DNA of 64,000 bases, from contig JBFWSG010000014.1 of NCBI GenBank assembly GCA_050248495.1, positions 55,238-119,237 on the forward strand. Reading direction: 5' to 3'. The notes beneath the pieces are model-generated. The model saw only the letters and a list, made by a program, of their open reading frames with translations. It did no database searches and was not told the origin of the DNA. The translations under genes and the position numbers were made by a program. Positions within the stretch are counted from its first letter, which is position 1. Each line of letters starts with the position of its first letter. The DNA comes from DASYDU01 sp050248495 (GTDB lineage Bacteria; Planctomycetota; Planctomycetia; Pirellulales; Lacipirellulaceae). Positions 36,435 to 45,906 of the stretch are shown here, in pieces.

Positions 36435-36873
36435 CGATCCCGCTTCACTCCTGGACCACCGCTCTACAATCGAGCGCAAAACTTGCCGCCAACTGCAGAT
36501 TAGCAACGCGACGAAAGCGCGTCGCCGCAACTGCGCGTGACCGATTCTACGAGCGACGGCAAGTGCGTGGAACACCGCGGCGCGATCACTGCTGCGGCCG
36601 CCGCATTGGTCGAGCCGAGGGAGCCCCCCGAAAAAACGGCCGTTGACAAGATGGCGGCCCAGGGATTACACCTAAAGAAAAGATTGTGAAAAATGTCACG
36701 AACCCCTGATTTGTGCGGGGCTAGGTCGCTATAACCTGTTGCAAGTCAATGGATTGTCCGCCCCTGGTCGGAGCTGCCACGAGGTCTGATAGCTGATTGC
36801 CCGCGACTCCACGATGGGGTTTGCGGTCGCTCTCTAGCTTCATTCCCTAGCGCTTCCGACGCCGAGACGCACG
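36435..36873. other. intergenic region before the respiratory cluster
   Basis: About 440 bases between the divergent purD and Rieske genes, with no gene. An AT-richer stretch at 36660-36740 holds TATAAC at 36730-36735 but no good -35 at the right distance. CCCCTGATTTGTGCGGGG at 36703-36720 can form a 4-bp stem. The respiratory transcript probably starts here. Confidence 0.4.
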
Positions 36874-37923
36874 ATGGTCGACAAGAGCAAAATGACGGTG
36901 GCCGAGATGCTGGCCGCCGCTCGCAAGGCAGATTCGAAGGGCGGTGCGCCCGCCGAAGAAGCGTCGCCCGCGCCTGCCGCCGAAGAAGCCGCGGCACCCG
37001 AAGCGACCGAGGCACCTCGTCCCGCGCCGGCGGCCCCAGCCAAGCCTGCCGCCGGCGGCAAGATGAGCACGGCCGATATTCTCGCCATGGCTCGCGCGAA
37101 GAAGGGGGATGCCGCCGCCGCGCCGGCCGCCAAGGAATCTCCCAAGCCGGCGCCCGCTCCGAAGCCTGCCGCAGCAAAGGCCGCCCCTGCGAAGAAGGAA
37201 GCCGCCGCGCCAGCCGGTCCCGCCGACACGCAAAGCATTCTCGCTGCAGCGCGCAAAAGCGCGCAGCCCGGCCCGATGACCAAAGCCGAGGCCGCCGCGA
37301 AGGGTGTGGCCGTCGCGCCGCCGCCAAAGAAGCCGGTCAAGGAAACGATCGTCCTGCCGCCGATGCCGGTGAAACCGGACTATGCCAAGCTGCCCCATGA
37401 GCGGACCAAGCAGGAGGTCGCGGAACGGCGGGCGTTTCTGTTCGGCATTTCGGCCTTGGCGGTTGGCTTCACCGCCATGAGTGGTGCGCTCGCGCTGTGG
37501 ACGCTGGGCACCGTGCGATTCATGTTCCCGAACGTGCTGCGGTTGCCGCCGAGCCGTTTCAAAGTCGGCTTCCCGGACGGTTTCGCGCCCGGCAGCGTCG
37601 AGGAAAAGTTCAAAGCCCAGTTCGGCGTGTGGATCGTCAACACCGAATACAACGGCGAGCAGCAGATCTTCGCGCTCAAGAGCGTGTGCACCCACCTGGG
37701 CTGCACGCCCAACTGGCTCGAAGCCGAGCAGAAGTTCAAATGCCCCTGCCACGGCAGCGGGTTTTACAAGGACGGCATCAATTTCGAAGGCCCGGCGCCG
37801 CGTCCCTTGGAGCGGTATGCGATTTCGGTCGCCAACGACGGCCAGATTGAGGTCGACAAGAGCAAGACGTTCCAAGAGGAAATGGGGCAGTGGGCCGACG
37901 CCGCGAGCTTCATTCCCGCCTAA
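36874..37923 (+). CDS. Rieske iron-sulfur protein with Ala/Pro-rich repeated extension
   Basis: 349 residues. One membrane helix at about 188-212 (FLFGISALAVGFTAMSGALAL) precedes a Rieske domain whose 2Fe-2S boxes are CTHLGC (272-277) and CPCHGSGF (290-297); the whole domain is close to b6f/bc1 Rieske proteins. The first ~185 residues are an Ala/Pro/Lys-rich cytoplasmic extension not found in ordinary Rieske proteins. It has a 12-residue motif three times: MTVAEMLAAARK (7-18), MSTADILAMARA (64-75), ADTQSILAAARK (117-128). It leads the respiratory cluster and takes electrons from quinol at the cytochrome b. Confidence 0.9.
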   Translation: MVDKSKMTVAEMLAAARKADSKGGAPAEEASPAPAAEEAAAPEATEAPRPAPAAPAKPAAGGKMSTADILAMARAKKGDAAAAPAAKESPKPAPAPKPAAAKAAPAKKEAAAPAGPADTQSILAAARKSAQPGPMTKAEAAAKGVAVAPPPKKPVKETIVLPPMPVKPDYAKLPHERTKQEVAERRAFLFGISALAVGFTAMSGALALWTLGTVRFMFPNVLRLPPSRFKVGFPDGFAPGSVEEKFKAQFGVWIVNTEYNGEQQIFALKSVCTHLGCTPNWLEAEQKFKCPCHGSGFYKDGINFEGPAPRPLERYAISVANDGQIEVDKSKTFQEEMGQWADAASFIPA

Positions 37924-38067
37924 TCGCACGGATCATCACGGAAGGCGATTATCCCAATTACCGACCAACTTGACCCGCTTGCGGTTTAGTCAAATTAAGA
38001 GCACATTTTCGAGCGACCAGTTTCGCACCCAAACCGTAAGTCGCCACTAAAAAACGCAGAGAACAAC

Positions 38068-38844
38068 ATGCCTGGCCTGGGCGAAACGATTTACGAATCA
38101 CAAATCTGGAAGAGCATCTTCCGCCACCCGATGCCGGTCGACCGCCGGAATCGGATCGTGGTGATGCTCACCAACTTCTTCCTGCACCTCCACCCGGTCT
38201 CGATCAAGCAGCAAGGCATCGCGCTTTCGTACACCTGGTGCATGGGTGGCGTGACGTTCTTCCTGTTTCTGGTCGAAACGGTCACCGGCGTCCTCTTGAT
38301 GTTCTACTACCGGCCGACGCTGGAGTGGGCCTACAACGACATCCTCGCACTGCGCGACGTGTATTCGCTGGGCATCATGCGCGAAATCCATCGCTGGGGC
38401 GCCCATGCGATGGTGATCACGGTCTGGCTCCACATGTATCGCGTGTTCCTCACTGGCAGCTACAAGCCGCCGCGGGAGTTCAATTGGGTCGTCGGCGTGA
38501 TCCTGCTTTTGCTCACGCTGTTGCTCTCGTTCACCGGCTACTTGCTGCCGTGGGATCAGCTGGCGGTGTGGGCGATCACGGTCGGGTCGAACATGGCCCG
38601 TGCCACCCCCGTGCTCGGCCACGAAGGCCCGGGGCATCAACTGCTCACGCTCGGCGGCACCGACATGATCACAAACATGACCGACGCACGGTTCGCCCTG
38701 TTGGGTGCGCCGAACGTCGGCGAAGAAACGCTCAACCGGTTTTACATCTTGCACTGCATTGCGATCCCACTGGCGGTATCGCTGCTCTTGGCGATTCACT
38801 TCTGGCGCGTCCGCAAGGACGGCGGCATCAGCGGACCGTTGTAG
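38068..38844 (+). CDS. b6-type cytochrome b, N-terminal part with heme c_n cysteine
   Basis: 258 residues with four membrane helices and the four heme b ligands H108/H122 (spacing 14) and H229/H244 (spacing 15, the b6f-type spacing). TWCMGGVTFFLF puts a cysteine at residue 58, where cytochrome b6 holds the cysteine that binds heme c_n/c_i. The end HFWRVRKDGGISGPL matches cytochrome b6. This is one half of a split quinol oxidoreductase; the other half is the next gene. The Qo and Qi sites sit near helices B-C. Confidence 0.93.
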   Translation: MPGLGETIYESQIWKSIFRHPMPVDRRNRIVVMLTNFFLHLHPVSIKQQGIALSYTWCMGGVTFFLFLVETVTGVLLMFYYRPTLEWAYNDILALRDVYSLGIMREIHRWGAHAMVITVWLHMYRVFLTGSYKPPREFNWVVGVILLLLTLLLSFTGYLLPWDQLAVWAITVGSNMARATPVLGHEGPGHQLLTLGGTDMITNMTDARFALLGAPNVGEETLNRFYILHCIAIPLAVSLLLAIHFWRVRKDGGISGPL

Positions 38845-38944
38845 AAAGCAGGGAGCAGTTGGCGTCGGCGGCAACGCCGAAGGGAGCAGGGAAAGCGTTC
38901 ACCAACGGTTCGGCCTGGGAGGCTGACGCGAACGTCGATCAATC

Positions 38945-40318
38945 ATGCACGGCATTTCACCACAACAATTCGCTGAATCGGCCGCGGCTTTCCTGGTGCC
39001 GTTTTACATCGCGCTGGCGGTGATGAACGGCATCGCGGCCCTCCACTTGTGGAAGAAGACCGAGCCGGTCACCTACTTCGGCGTCAATATCGGCAGCACG
39101 CGGGTGACGTTCACCAATTCGCTGCTGTGGGCGTTGGTGGCTTGTGTTTACGTGATCCTGGCCGCGTTCGCCGCCAGCGCGCATCTCGACTTCATGCCGC
39201 GAATGCCCGAGGCGTTCAAAGCGCTCGTCAACCGCAACACCGGCCCGGTGGTGTACTCGGTCGGGTCGACGCTGCTGTTGGTCGTGCTGTATCTGGGCCG
39301 GTCGTTCTTCGTGAAGCCGGCCATCGCCTGGACGATCTGGAACTTGATGCTGTTGTTTCTGGCGCTGTCGTTGCCGGACCCGAACTTCTTCGCCATTGTG
39401 GCCAAGCCGGACAACGTGCCGATCGTGGCCCTGGTGTTCCTGCTGGCATTCTTCACCTGGATCGCCACGTATCGCGCCGTCGAAAACGACAAGCGGGCCG
39501 AAGCGGGCGAGCCGCCGCTGGAAAAGCTTGACGACGAAAAAGTGCTGGTCTGGCCGGACCTGGTTTACACTGAGCTGATCTGCATGATCGCGATCGCGGC
39601 GCTCTTGATCTTCTGGGCGATTTGGCTGCAGGCGCCGCTGGAAGAACCGGCGAGCAGCGTGAAGACGCCCAATCCGTCGAAGGCGCCGTGGTACTTCCTC
39701 GGTCTGCAGGAAATGCTCGTGTACTACGACCCGTGGATGGCGGGCGTCGTGCTGCCGAGCCTGGTCGTGGCTGGCCTGATGGCGATCCCGTACATCGACT
39801 TCAACAAGCTCGGCAACGGGTACTACACGATCAATCAGCGGCGGTTCGCCTACCTCACATTCCAGTTTGGATTCCTGGATTTGTGGGTCACGCTGATCAT
39901 TCTGGGGACGCTGCTGCGCGGTCCCAACTGGAATTTCTTCGGCCCGTACGAGTTTTGGGACGCTCACAAGGTCGAGGCGCTCAACAACATTAACCTGTCG
40001 GAGTATTTCTGGCAGACCTGGTTGGGGCAGAGCCTGCCCAAACCCGGGCCCGGCGCCGGTTTGTTGGCGAGCTGGGCGGCAATCATCGTCCGCGAGTGGC
40101 TCGGAATCGTGCTGGTGCTCGGCTATTTCATCGCCTTGCCGCCGGTCATGGCGATCACCGTGTTCCGCAAGTTTTACCAGCACATGGGCTTCATCCGGTA
40201 CATGGTGATGACCAATCTGCTGCTGTTCATGATGGCGCTGCCGATCAAGATGGTGCTGCGCTGGTCGTTCAATTTGAAATACATCATCGCGATACCGGAA
40301 TACTTCATTAACTTCTGA
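38945..40318 (+). CDS. extended cytochrome b C-terminal subunit (subunit IV-like)
   Basis: 457 residues, far longer than the three-helix subunit IV (about 160). An N-terminal block of about four extra helices (AFLVPFYIALAVMNGIAAL, LLWALVACVYVILAAFAAS and others) is followed by PDLVYTELICMIAIAALLIFW and NPSKAPWYFLGLQEMLVYYDPW, which holds the APWY version of the Qo-site PEWY motif, and three to five further helices. Translated in the same direction, 100 bases after the b6-type gene. It completes the bc-type complex; the extra helices may replace small subunits. Confidence 0.87.
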   Translation: MHGISPQQFAESAAAFLVPFYIALAVMNGIAALHLWKKTEPVTYFGVNIGSTRVTFTNSLLWALVACVYVILAAFAASAHLDFMPRMPEAFKALVNRNTGPVVYSVGSTLLLVVLYLGRSFFVKPAIAWTIWNLMLLFLALSLPDPNFFAIVAKPDNVPIVALVFLLAFFTWIATYRAVENDKRAEAGEPPLEKLDDEKVLVWPDLVYTELICMIAIAALLIFWAIWLQAPLEEPASSVKTPNPSKAPWYFLGLQEMLVYYDPWMAGVVLPSLVVAGLMAIPYIDFNKLGNGYYTINQRRFAYLTFQFGFLDLWVTLIILGTLLRGPNWNFFGPYEFWDAHKVEALNNINLSEYFWQTWLGQSLPKPGPGAGLLASWAAIIVREWLGIVLVLGYFIALPPVMAITVFRKFYQHMGFIRYMVMTNLLLFMMALPIKMVLRWSFNLKYIIAIPEYFINF

Positions 40319-40325
40319 GGCGGCT

Positions 40326-40348
40326 AGCGCGGAGCGAGCTCCGCCGCT
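40326..40348. repeat. hairpin repeat after the cytochrome b subunit gene
   Basis: AGCG CGGAGC GA GCTCCG CCGCT folds into a 10-bp stem with one bulge and a 2-base loop, eight bases after the stop. It is likely a dispersed palindromic (REP-like) unit; the string AGCGCGGAGCGAGCTCCG is of the kind that recurs in planctomycete spacers. Confidence 0.5.
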
Positions 40349-40383
40349 AAATTCGTCACTCGACAACTCAATCATCCTGCACG

Positions 40384-43300
40384 ATGCCCGCAACAGAAAA
40401 AACTTGGCGCGACCAGATCCTGATGCACGTCATCTTCGGCGTCTCGGCGCTGGTGATGCTGGCGGGCACGATCTGGATGCTGGCCAAGGACCACGCGCGC
40501 GAATGGCGGGCCTCGGAGCTGGCCAATCGGAAAAAGGAGCAGTGGACCGCCACTGCGATGCTCCATCAGGAGTCGGCGCTCTCGAACTCGAAGCTCGACC
40601 AACTGCAGCAGGAGGAAGTGGCCGCTCAATCGGCGCCGATCGACCCCGCACTGGTCGAACAGTTCAAAGAGCGCGTCGCCGCCGAGGATAAGCGGCTGGC
40701 CGAGGCCGGCATCAAGGAATCACCCACTGATTTGACGAAGATCGACGAAGCCGCCAAAGAATTGGCCTCTGCCGAAAAGGGGAGTGCGGCGGCAGCCGCC
40801 GCGCGCAGCGATCTCAAGGCCCAACTCACGAGCGCAATCCGCGAGGCCAAGCGGCGTGAAGACGCGGTCACTTTGAAGCGCAAGTTCCGTGCCGCCGACT
40901 TAACCGCGACCATGAGCGCCCGCGGCATCGCCATCGGCGAACAAGCTCCGGTGGACAAAATCGAAGAGAAGATCGCGGCGATTGGCGATGAAATCGCCGA
41001 GTTGGACCTGGCGGTCACGGCCTCGAAGTCGTACCGGCAATCGCTCGAAGCAATTTACAAGCAGGTCACCTCCGGCGAGGACGATCTCACCAAGCAGATC
41101 GGCGTGATCCAAACGAGCCTCAAGCGGCTGCAAGAGAACGTCGCCAAGCAGAGCGGCGGCTGGCTCGAGTGGGTCAATCGCTGGCCGGTGCTCGATGCGC
41201 TCTACAATGGCAACATCAAGCTCGAGCAGATTTGGCTACCCGATATCAAGATTAACTACAACTTCAGCAGCGTCTCGCGCTACGACCGCTGCATCAATTG
41301 CCATCGCTCGATCGACGCGACCGCGCCGGGAACTGTGAGCGATCCGGCCTATCCTGCGATCCCGCGCGACCAGCGGGTCCGGGAGATTGCCTTAGCGACG
41401 CCAGAGTCGGCGCCGGCCACTGAACCAGATAAAGACGGCAAGCAGCCGCCCGCGCCCACGCTCGAATCGGTCTACGGCTTCACGCTCGCGCCGCACGGCC
41501 AGATCGACTACTACGCAGTGACCATCGAAACCGTGCTCCCCGACAGCTTGGCGGCCCGCGCCGGCCTGGAGATGGGCGACGTGTTCGAGAAGATCAACGG
41601 CGGCGACATTCACACGCGCGACGAGGTGGAGCAGTACTTGCTGAATCCCGTTTGGGGTCAGCCGCTAAAGCTCACGATTCGCCGCGGCCTGCCGCAGCCT
41701 TACACTTCGCACCCGCGGCTGGACCTGTTCGTCGGCGGCTCGAGCCCCCACGCCAAGGGCGTGATGGGCTGCACCATCTGCCACGACGGCCAGGGTAGTG
41801 CCACCGATTTCAAGTGGGCCTCGCATACGCCGAACGATCCGGCCCAGGCCGTCGAATGGGCCCGCCAGTACGAATGGTTCGACAACCATCACTGGATTTT
41901 CCCGATGACGCCGGAACGGTTCATCGAGAGCAATTGCCTCAAGTGCCATCACGAAGTCGTCGAACTGCGGCCGAGCGAGCGGTTCCCCGATCCGCCCGCG
42001 CCGAAGCTGGTGGCCGGCTACGAGTTGATCCGCGAATACGGCTGCTACGGCTGCCACGAAATTAACGGCTTTGACGGCCCGAATCGCCGGATCGGCCCCG
42101 ACTTGCGCGTCGAGCCGAATTACTACGACGTGGCCGCGCAGATTCTGCGCGACGACAAGCTGACCGACGAGCAGCGCGAATGGGCGATGACGCTCGTGCA
42201 CTCGCCGGATAACGACCACGTGCGCCGCGAGCTGTTGCAGTCAATTAAGGAAGACGCTGCCGGCGATCAGCCGACGCTGCAGCCCGCAACGGTCGCGCTT
42301 GCCGATGGATTGAAGGACGTCGAAGCGCCCGGCCGCCTCCGCAAGGTCGGCCCCAGCCTGCGGCACCTCGACTCGAAGGTCGACTACCAATGGCTCTACA
42401 GCTGGATTCGTCAGCCGTCGAGCTTCCGCCCGACCACGCGGATGCCGCAGTTCTTTAGTCACTTCCGACATCTGAACGACACGGACAAGGACTTCCCGAT
42501 CACGGGCGCCGATGGCAACCCCGTGAAGGTGACAGACCTCGAATACACGAAGCGGTTTGAGGGCATCGAGATTCGCGCGCTGGCGCAGTTCCTGCTCGCC
42601 AGCAGCCAGCCGTTTGAGTATCTCGATCCCCCGGCCGGGATTACCGAGGCAGCCTCCGCCGAACGGGGCAAGTGGATTTTCCAGTCGCGCGGTTGTCTCG
42701 CCTGCCATGCGCACAAGGACTTCCCCGGCATCAACTCGACGCAAGGCCCCGATTTGTCGCGCGTCGCCGCGAAGTTCAATACCGGCAAGGGCCAGCGCTG
42801 GCTCTATAGTTGGGTGCGGCAGCCGAACCGGTATCACTCGCGGACGGTGATGCCCGACTTGTTCCTAGAACCGATCGCCGAAGTGGACGCTGCCGGCAAA
42901 CCAACGGGCAAAGTCAGCGACCCGGCTGCCGACGTCGCCGCGTTTTTGCTGAGCGTGCCCGCGGATTGGCAGCCGACCGACGCGCCGGCCGGTCCCGAGC
43001 TGACGGCCGCAGAAGAACGCGCGCTCGAAGACCTGACCGCCGTGTGGCTCAGCGCTTCGTTCCCCAAGCGGCTTGCCGCTGAATACGCCCGTACCGGTAT
43101 TCCCGATCGCCTGGCGAACACGGTGAAAGCCGACGAGCGCGGGCTGTTGACCCAGTACATGACATCCGGCAATCGCACCAAGCAGCAGCTCGATTACGTG
43201 GCCAAGCGGTCGCTCGGCCGTTATGGTTGCTTCGGCTGTCATGACATCCCCGGCTACGAAGGCGCGAAGCCGATCGGCACGCCGCTCGCCAACTGGGGCC

Positions 43301-44913
43301 GCAAGGACGTTTCGCAGCTGGCTTTCGAAAACATCGGCGTGTTCCTCGAGACTCACGGACTCGAAGCGCTGCCCGCGGGACATGATGAACATGAGGGCGA
43401 CGCCGAGCATGGCGGCGGACATGGTCACGGCCTCGACCCCGAGGACTTCGATCCGGCGACGGGCTACTTCATCCAGGCGCTTAACGGCCATCAACGCAAC
43501 GGATTCCTCTGGCAGAAGCTCCGCGAGCCGCGCAGCTTCGATTACGCTGCGACCAAGACCAAACGTTACGACGAGCGTTTGCGGATGCCGCTCTTCCCGT
43601 TTAGTGCCGAAGAGCGCGAGCAGGTGATGACGTTCGTGCTGGGCCTCACCAGCGAGCCGCCGGCGGACAAGTTCATCTACCACCCGGGTCCGCGGGAAGC
43701 GGCAATCGTGCAGGGTCGCCACGTCATCGACAAGTACAATTGCGGCGGGTGCCACGTGCTCGACATGGAGCGCTGGAAGTTCGCCTTCGAGCCGGGGCTG
43801 TTTGAAGCGCCGCCCGAAGTGACCGACTTCCCGTTCGTCGATCCCAAGGCCACGCCGGAAGAAATCGCCGCGTCGCTGAAGCAGAACTTCCGCGGCATGC
43901 TCCGCGCCGACATCCACGGCCTCGCCACGCGGAGCGAAGAAACCGGTGAACCGGTCCGCGTCGACATCGACGGCGTGCCGATCGAGCCGGATGACACTGA
44001 GAGCGAGCCCTACTTCGAATTCTCGCTTTATCGGCCGGCGGTCGTCGAAGGCGCGATGCGTCTGGTCGGCGTGCAGAACCTGTTGATTCCGGCCAACAAG
44101 GACGGCAGCTTCGCCCCAGCGGGCGGCGTCGCCTTCCCGACCAACGGCGGCGACCTGGCGAAGTACCTGTTCCCGCACGTGATCGCCCACGAGCATGAAA
44201 CCAATCCGGCCGCCAAGGGGACCGAGGCGTGGGGCTGGCTGCCGCCGCCGCTACACAATGAAGGCGGCAAAGTGCAGACCGATTGGCTGCACGACTTCCT
44301 GATGTCACCGACGCAGATTCGCCCGGCCGTGGTGCTGCGGATGCCTAACTTTCATATGTCGAGCGCCGAAGCCAGCGCGCTGGTGAACTACTTCGCCGCC
44401 AAGAACAACGCCGAGTTCCCCTACGAGTACAACGAACGCCGCAGCAGCATGTACCTCGCGTCGCACGAACAGACTCATCCTGAGCTGTTGGACGACGCGA
44501 TGAAGATCGTCACCGACGGCAATTACTGCGTGAAGTGTCATTCGGTCGGCGATTTCCAGGCCGTGGGCGCGATTCGCACGCTCGGCCCGCAGCTGGCAAA
44601 CGTCCATCAGCGGCTGCGGCCGGAGTTCGTCCGCCGCTGGATCGGCAATCCCGTGCGGATTCTGCCCTACACTGGCATGCCGGTGAACATTCCGTACGAT
44701 CCCCACGCGCCGAACCTCGGCGGCGTGAACCAGGCGCTGTTCCCCGGCACGAGCGTCCAGCAGCTCGATGGGCTGGTGGACCTCTTGATGAACTTCGACG
44801 AGTACGCCGAGCGGCAGACGAAGGTCCGCTCGCTGGTCAAAGAGCCGCCCGCGGCCACCGCGGTGCCGGCTGGTGCTGCACTCCCTGCGACGGACGCACC
44901 AGTGCTGCGATAG
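40384..44913 (+). CDS. octaheme cytochrome c with PDZ domain
   Basis: 1509 residues. One membrane anchor (HVIFGVSALVMLAGTIWMLAK, 15-35) is followed by helical coiled coil (about 45-260). Eight CxxCH heme sites follow: CINCH 303, CTICH 463, CLKCH 518, CYGCH 554, CLACH 771, CFGCH 949, CGGCH 1120 and CVKCH 1382. A PDZ domain lies at about 366-440 (DSLAARAGLEMGDVFEKING), between hemes 1 and 2. Cytochrome c1-like segments (RGCLACHAHKDFPGINSTQGPDL; RKVGPSLRHLDSKV) recur. It replaces cytochrome c1/f as the electron exit from the complex, facing the periplasm. The PDZ may hold a partner in place. Confidence 0.9.
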   Translation: MPATEKTWRDQILMHVIFGVSALVMLAGTIWMLAKDHAREWRASELANRKKEQWTATAMLHQESALSNSKLDQLQQEEVAAQSAPIDPALVEQFKERVAAEDKRLAEAGIKESPTDLTKIDEAAKELASAEKGSAAAAAARSDLKAQLTSAIREAKRREDAVTLKRKFRAADLTATMSARGIAIGEQAPVDKIEEKIAAIGDEIAELDLAVTASKSYRQSLEAIYKQVTSGEDDLTKQIGVIQTSLKRLQENVAKQSGGWLEWVNRWPVLDALYNGNIKLEQIWLPDIKINYNFSSVSRYDRCINCHRSIDATAPGTVSDPAYPAIPRDQRVREIALATPESAPATEPDKDGKQPPAPTLESVYGFTLAPHGQIDYYAVTIETVLPDSLAARAGLEMGDVFEKINGGDIHTRDEVEQYLLNPVWGQPLKLTIRRGLPQPYTSHPRLDLFVGGSSPHAKGVMGCTICHDGQGSATDFKWASHTPNDPAQAVEWARQYEWFDNHHWIFPMTPERFIESNCLKCHHEVVELRPSERFPDPPAPKLVAGYELIREYGCYGCHEINGFDGPNRRIGPDLRVEPNYYDVAAQILRDDKLTDEQREWAMTLVHSPDNDHVRRELLQSIKEDAAGDQPTLQPATVALADGLKDVEAPGRLRKVGPSLRHLDSKVDYQWLYSWIRQPSSFRPTTRMPQFFSHFRHLNDTDKDFPITGADGNPVKVTDLEYTKRFEGIEIRALAQFLLASSQPFEYLDPPAGITEAASAERGKWIFQSRGCLACHAHKDFPGINSTQGPDLSRVAAKFNTGKGQRWLYSWVRQPNRYHSRTVMPDLFLEPIAEVDAAGKPTGKVSDPAADVAAFLLSVPADWQPTDAPAGPELTAAEERALEDLTAVWLSASFPKRLAAEYARTGIPDRLANTVKADERGLLTQYMTSGNRTKQQLDYVAKRSLGRYGCFGCHDIPGYEGAKPIGTPLANWGRKDVSQLAFENIGVFLETHGLEALPAGHDEHEGDAEHGGGHGHGLDPEDFDPATGYFIQALNGHQRNGFLWQKLREPRSFDYAATKTKRYDERLRMPLFPFSAEEREQVMTFVLGLTSEPPADKFIYHPGPREAAIVQGRHVIDKYNCGGCHVLDMERWKFAFEPGLFEAPPEVTDFPFVDPKATPEEIAASLKQNFRGMLRADIHGLATRSEETGEPVRVDIDGVPIEPDDTESEPYFEFSLYRPAVVEGAMRLVGVQNLLIPANKDGSFAPAGGVAFPTNGGDLAKYLFPHVIAHEHETNPAAKGTEAWGWLPPPLHNEGGKVQTDWLHDFLMSPTQIRPAVVLRMPNFHMSSAEASALVNYFAAKNNAEFPYEYNERRSSMYLASHEQTHPELLDDAMKIVTDGNYCVKCHSVGDFQAVGAIRTLGPQLANVHQRLRPEFVRRWIGNPVRILPYTGMPVNIPYDPHAPNLGGVNQALFPGTSVQQLDGLVDLLMNFDEYAERQTKVRSLVKEPPAATAVPAGAALPATDAPVLR

Positions 44914-45035
44914 AAAACAAGTTAGTGTTCGTGATGTGTTTGTAGTGCAACAGACGACGGTTGCTTTCCGACGCACAGGAAGTTGCCAGGCCGATGCCGC
45001 CCCATGCGGGCGGCAAATTATGTGCGAGGTTTGAA

Positions 45036-45833
45036 ATGAACAAGAATTATTCAGCTGTGATGATTGGTGGATTGTTGGTTTGCCTGGCGGCTACGGCTGT
45101 TTCGCAGTCGGCAGCTGCGGCGGGTTGGGGCACGATCAAGGGCAAGTTTGTCGTGGACGGCGCCGCGCCGACTGCCAAGCCGATCGACGCCTCGAAAGAC
45201 GCTTATTGTGCCAAGCACGATCCGCCTCCGATTGACCAGGCGGTGGTCGTCGACGCGAGCGGCAACCTGGCCAATGTCGTGGTGTTTCTGCGGCCGGCTC
45301 GCGGCAAAAAGGTGGACGTCCACCCGGACTTCAACGCCACCAAAGATACGCCTGCCGTGCTCGATAACCACGGCTGCATGTTCGTGCCGCACATCTCGCT
45401 GGTCCGCGTCGGTCAGCCGTTCATCATCAAGAACTCCGATCCGGTGGGCCACAACACAAACGTCAAGCTGATGAAGAACGGTGCGACGAACACGACTATC
45501 GCCGCCGGCGAAGAGAACAAGCGCGTGCTCACCAAGGCGGAAGCGATGCCGCTGCCGGTCGACTGCAACATCCACCCGTTTATGCACGGCTATGTGCTGG
45601 TGAAGGACGATCCGTACATGGCCGCTTCGGCCGCCGACGGCACGTTCGAGATCAAGAACATCCCTGCAGGCAAGCACGAGTTCGAGTTCTGGCAGGAAAC
45701 GGCAGGCCGGCTGAAGAACCTCAAGTACAGCGGCGGCGCCCTGAATCGTCAGGGCCGCACCGAGCTCACGATCAAGGACGGCGAGACGATCGACCTGGGG
45801 GTGATCAAAGTCCCGGCGAGCGCGCTGAAGTAA
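45036..45833 (+). CDS. exported cupredoxin-like protein (type 1 copper), copy 1
   Basis: 265 residues: signal peptide (MIGGLLVCLAATAVSQSAAA), a beta domain and a cupredoxin fold. The copper set is H139 in PVGHNTNV and C177, H180 and M183 in CNIHPFM, which has plastocyanin/azurin spacing (C-x2-H-x2-M). A carboxypeptidase-regulatory-like sandwich (AADGTFEIKNIPAGKHEFEFW) ends the protein. Its likely job is to shuttle electrons between the octaheme cytochrome and the oxidase. The ATG at 45036 starts the signal; a longer frame is leader. Confidence 0.85.
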   Translation: MNKNYSAVMIGGLLVCLAATAVSQSAAAAGWGTIKGKFVVDGAAPTAKPIDASKDAYCAKHDPPPIDQAVVVDASGNLANVVVFLRPARGKKVDVHPDFNATKDTPAVLDNHGCMFVPHISLVRVGQPFIIKNSDPVGHNTNVKLMKNGATNTTIAAGEENKRVLTKAEAMPLPVDCNIHPFMHGYVLVKDDPYMAASAADGTFEIKNIPAGKHEFEFWQETAGRLKNLKYSGGALNRQGRTELTIKDGETIDLGVIKVPASALK

Positions 45834-45906
45834 CAACCGTTTGCTGATCCGACACGGTCGGTCATGTTGAAACACAATTAGCGGCGGGGCCTACCTCGCA
45901 AAAGCA

